Assembly: GCF_001681715.1 (NCBI RefSeq)
Contig: NZ_LNWY01000005.1
Span: 248,001-312,000, forward strand
From: Tritonibacter mobilis
Lineage (GTDB): Bacteria > Pseudomonadota > Alphaproteobacteria > Rhodobacterales > Rhodobacteraceae
Length of the DNA stretch: 64,000 nt
Direction of reading: 5' to 3'
Each line of letters begins with the position of its first letter. The first letter of the stretch is position 1. Shown here piece after piece: positions 62,680 through 64,000 of this stretch. Under the pieces are notes generated by a model, which was not told where the DNA came from, ran no database searches, and saw only the letters and a list, made by a program, of their open reading frames with translations. Both the position numbers and the translations under genes were made by a program.

Positions 62680-63924
62680 ATGACAGACGCAGCCAGAACC
62701 AGAGCCACGATTGAACGTTTGGGACACCAGGGCGACGGGATCGCCTCGGGTCCTTTGTTTGCACCGCGCACCTTGCCCGGAGAGATCGTCACCGGTGTTG
62801 TGCAGGGGCAATCCCTCACTGACATTAGAATTGAACATCCCTCAGAACATCGCGTTCAAGCGCCGTGTCGCCACTACAAATCTTGTGGTGGTTGCCAGCT
62901 GCAGCACGTAAGCGATGATTTTGTGGCGCAGTGGAAGACGGATATCGTTCGAAACGCCCTGCTATCACGCGGGTTAGAGACTGAATTCAAGCCAATCTTG
63001 ACCTCACCGGCGCACTCCCGCAGGCGCGCGACGATTGCGGTTAAACGGACCAAGAAAGGTGCTATGGCAGGCTTTCACGGACGGGCCTCGGACGTCATCA
63101 CAGAGATACCCGATTGCCATCTTTTGGCTCCTGATCTGATAGCTGCGCTGCCTATGGCTGAGGATCTGGCGATTATTGGTGCCAGCCGCAAAGCCCCCTT
63201 GTCTGTGACGATCACGACTTCAGAGGTGGGGCTCGATGTGTTGGTTCGCAATGGCAAACCGCTCGATGGGCCGTTGCGCATTCAGTTGGCGCAGGCGGTG
63301 GAGCGCCACAAGCTGGCGCGGCTTACATGGGATGATGAACCTCTGGGCATGGAGCAGCCACCGACACAGCGGTTCGGCGTTGCGTGCGTTTGCCCTCCAC
63401 CCGGCGCATTCTTGCAAGCGACACCTGAAGGTGAGGCGGCGCTGGTATCAGCAGTGCGGGATGCCGTAGGCGGTGCCCGCCGCATCGTGGATCTTTTTGC
63501 CGGGGCCGGTACGTTTTCGCTGCCTTTGGCGACGGGTGCCGAGGTTCACGCGGTCGAAGGTGAGCGTGAAATGATGCAAGCGCTTGAGCAAGGTTGGCGT
63601 AAAGCGCAGGGTTTGAAAAAAGTCACCACTGAGACACGCGATCTGTTCCGTAACCCACTCCTTGTCGAGGATCTGCGCAAGTTTGGGCAGGTTTATGATG
63701 CTGTGGTGATTGATCCGCCACGCGCTGGCGCGGAGGCGCAAGTCCAGGAGTTGGCGAAAGCAAAGCTGCCCACTATCTCCTATGTGTCCTGTAACCCGAT
63801 CACCTTTGCCCGCGACGCCGAAGTGCTTGTTTCCGCTGGGTATAGATTGAATTGGGTGCAGGTCGTTGACCAGTTCCGTTGGTCATCGCATACGGAGCTT
63901 GCAGCGTCGTTGAGCCTGTCCTGA
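62680..63924 (+). CDS. TrmA/RumA-family RNA (uracil-5-)-methyltransferase-like protein
   Basis: A 414-residue SAM-dependent methyltransferase. The iron-sulfur cysteines of the RumA/RlmD group are present: CRHYKSCGGCQLQH (Cys63, 69, 72) with a fourth in IPDCHLL. The SAM loop is IVDLFAGAGTFSLPLA, then VIDPPRAGAE and the catalytic SYVSCNPITFARD. It probably makes m5U in 23S rRNA or tRNA; which position is not decidable here. ATG 62680 follows the ABC pair by 58 bases. Confidence 0.9.
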   Translation: MTDAARTRATIERLGHQGDGIASGPLFAPRTLPGEIVTGVVQGQSLTDIRIEHPSEHRVQAPCRHYKSCGGCQLQHVSDDFVAQWKTDIVRNALLSRGLETEFKPILTSPAHSRRRATIAVKRTKKGAMAGFHGRASDVITEIPDCHLLAPDLIAALPMAEDLAIIGASRKAPLSVTITTSEVGLDVLVRNGKPLDGPLRIQLAQAVERHKLARLTWDDEPLGMEQPPTQRFGVACVCPPPGAFLQATPEGEAALVSAVRDAVGGARRIVDLFAGAGTFSLPLATGAEVHAVEGEREMMQALEQGWRKAQGLKKVTTETRDLFRNPLLVEDLRKFGQVYDAVVIDPPRAGAEAQVQELAKAKLPTISYVSCNPITFARDAEVLVSAGYRLNWVQVVDQFRWSSHTELAASLSLS

Positions 63925-63951
63925 CCCCGAATCCTAAGGAGCGCCTTTTAA

Positions 63952-64000
63952 ATGATTGATCGAATGAAATCCGTATTGGACAGCGATGGGTTTAGCCGGT
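63952..64000 (+). CDS. Start of a gene cut by the right window edge
   Basis: ATG 63952 is preceded by TAAGGAG at 10 to 11 bases and begins MIDRMKSVLDSDGFSR before the window ends. Sixteen codons are too few to assign a function. The ribosome binding site and the position 27 bases after the methyltransferase stop support a real, probably cotranscribed gene. Confidence 0.6.
   Translation, partial: MIDRMKSVLDSDGFSR

Noticed and set aside
1-64000. tRNA, rRNA or CRISPR features
   Set aside because: A read-through for T-loop sequences, rRNA segments and regularly spaced repeats found none; a tRNAscan or Infernal run would settle this.

Overview
The window reads as chromosomal DNA of a marine Rhodobacteraceae (Roseobacter-group) alphaproteobacterium. 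The basis is protein family and gene order: regB/senC/regA next to ahcY, tsaE-amgK-murU-addB-addA-trxA, the hslV/hslU pair, and the oriC-type neighbourhood dnaQ-coaE-aroE-maf / hemJ-rho-mnmE-mnmG-rsmG-parA-parB with parS sites inside coding sequence. Almost everything is core housekeeping. I see no phage, insertion sequence, CRISPR array, rRNA or tRNA gene.

Layout. 1-8018: the 3' part of ahcY is cut by the left edge; then a small secreted protein, an HD nucleotidase, a GT61 glycosyltransferase and the redox-response cluster regA-senC divergent from regB, followed by a PAS-only sensor. 8060-16888: one tightly overlapping operon tsaE-amgK-murU-addB-addA, then trxA (cell-wall sugar recycling, tRNA t6A modification, double-strand break repair). 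16889-17500: an AT-richer accessory islet with an inverted repeat, a strong terminator and one small gene whose ribosome binding site lies in a hairpin. 17581-22168: DUF1127 protein, hslV / membrane protein / hslU behind a heat-shock-like promoter, and a lipoprotein hydrolase. 22177-28468: a minus-strand block (Smr, mltA, Tim44-like; dnaQ-coaE-aroE-maf) with fxsA and secB between on plus. 28469-28887: candidate chromosomal origin, from which genes point away on both sides. 28888-36283: hemJ, rho, mnmE, mnmG, rsmG, parA, parB, visibly AT-richer than the flanks, with two perfect parS palindromes. 36273-43603: DUF454-hemW-rdgB-rph (minus), hrcA-grpE (plus), mutS (minus). 43727-51475: flagellin, malic enzyme, ribokinase-like kinase, periplasmic msrA, SCP-2, DUF1036, DUF1810 and argG. 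51607-64000: membrane protein, ilvA, an HPt protein divergent from a response-regulator phosphatase, two Nudix enzymes, Hsp33, a CCA-adding-type enzyme, a two-gene ABC exporter with a short leader ORF in front, an RNA methyltransferase, and the first 16 codons of a gene cut by the right edge.

How it works together: the centre of the window is the replication/segregation hub (oriC, parS, ParA, ParB) with tRNA modification and transcription termination genes around it. Proteostasis genes (hslVU, hrcA-grpE, hslO, trxA, secB, msrA) are scattered but numerous. Two of these loci share a similar sigma-32-like promoter with the same spacing. The least explained pieces are the islet after trxA, the leader ORF before the ABC pair, and the PAS-only protein beside regB.
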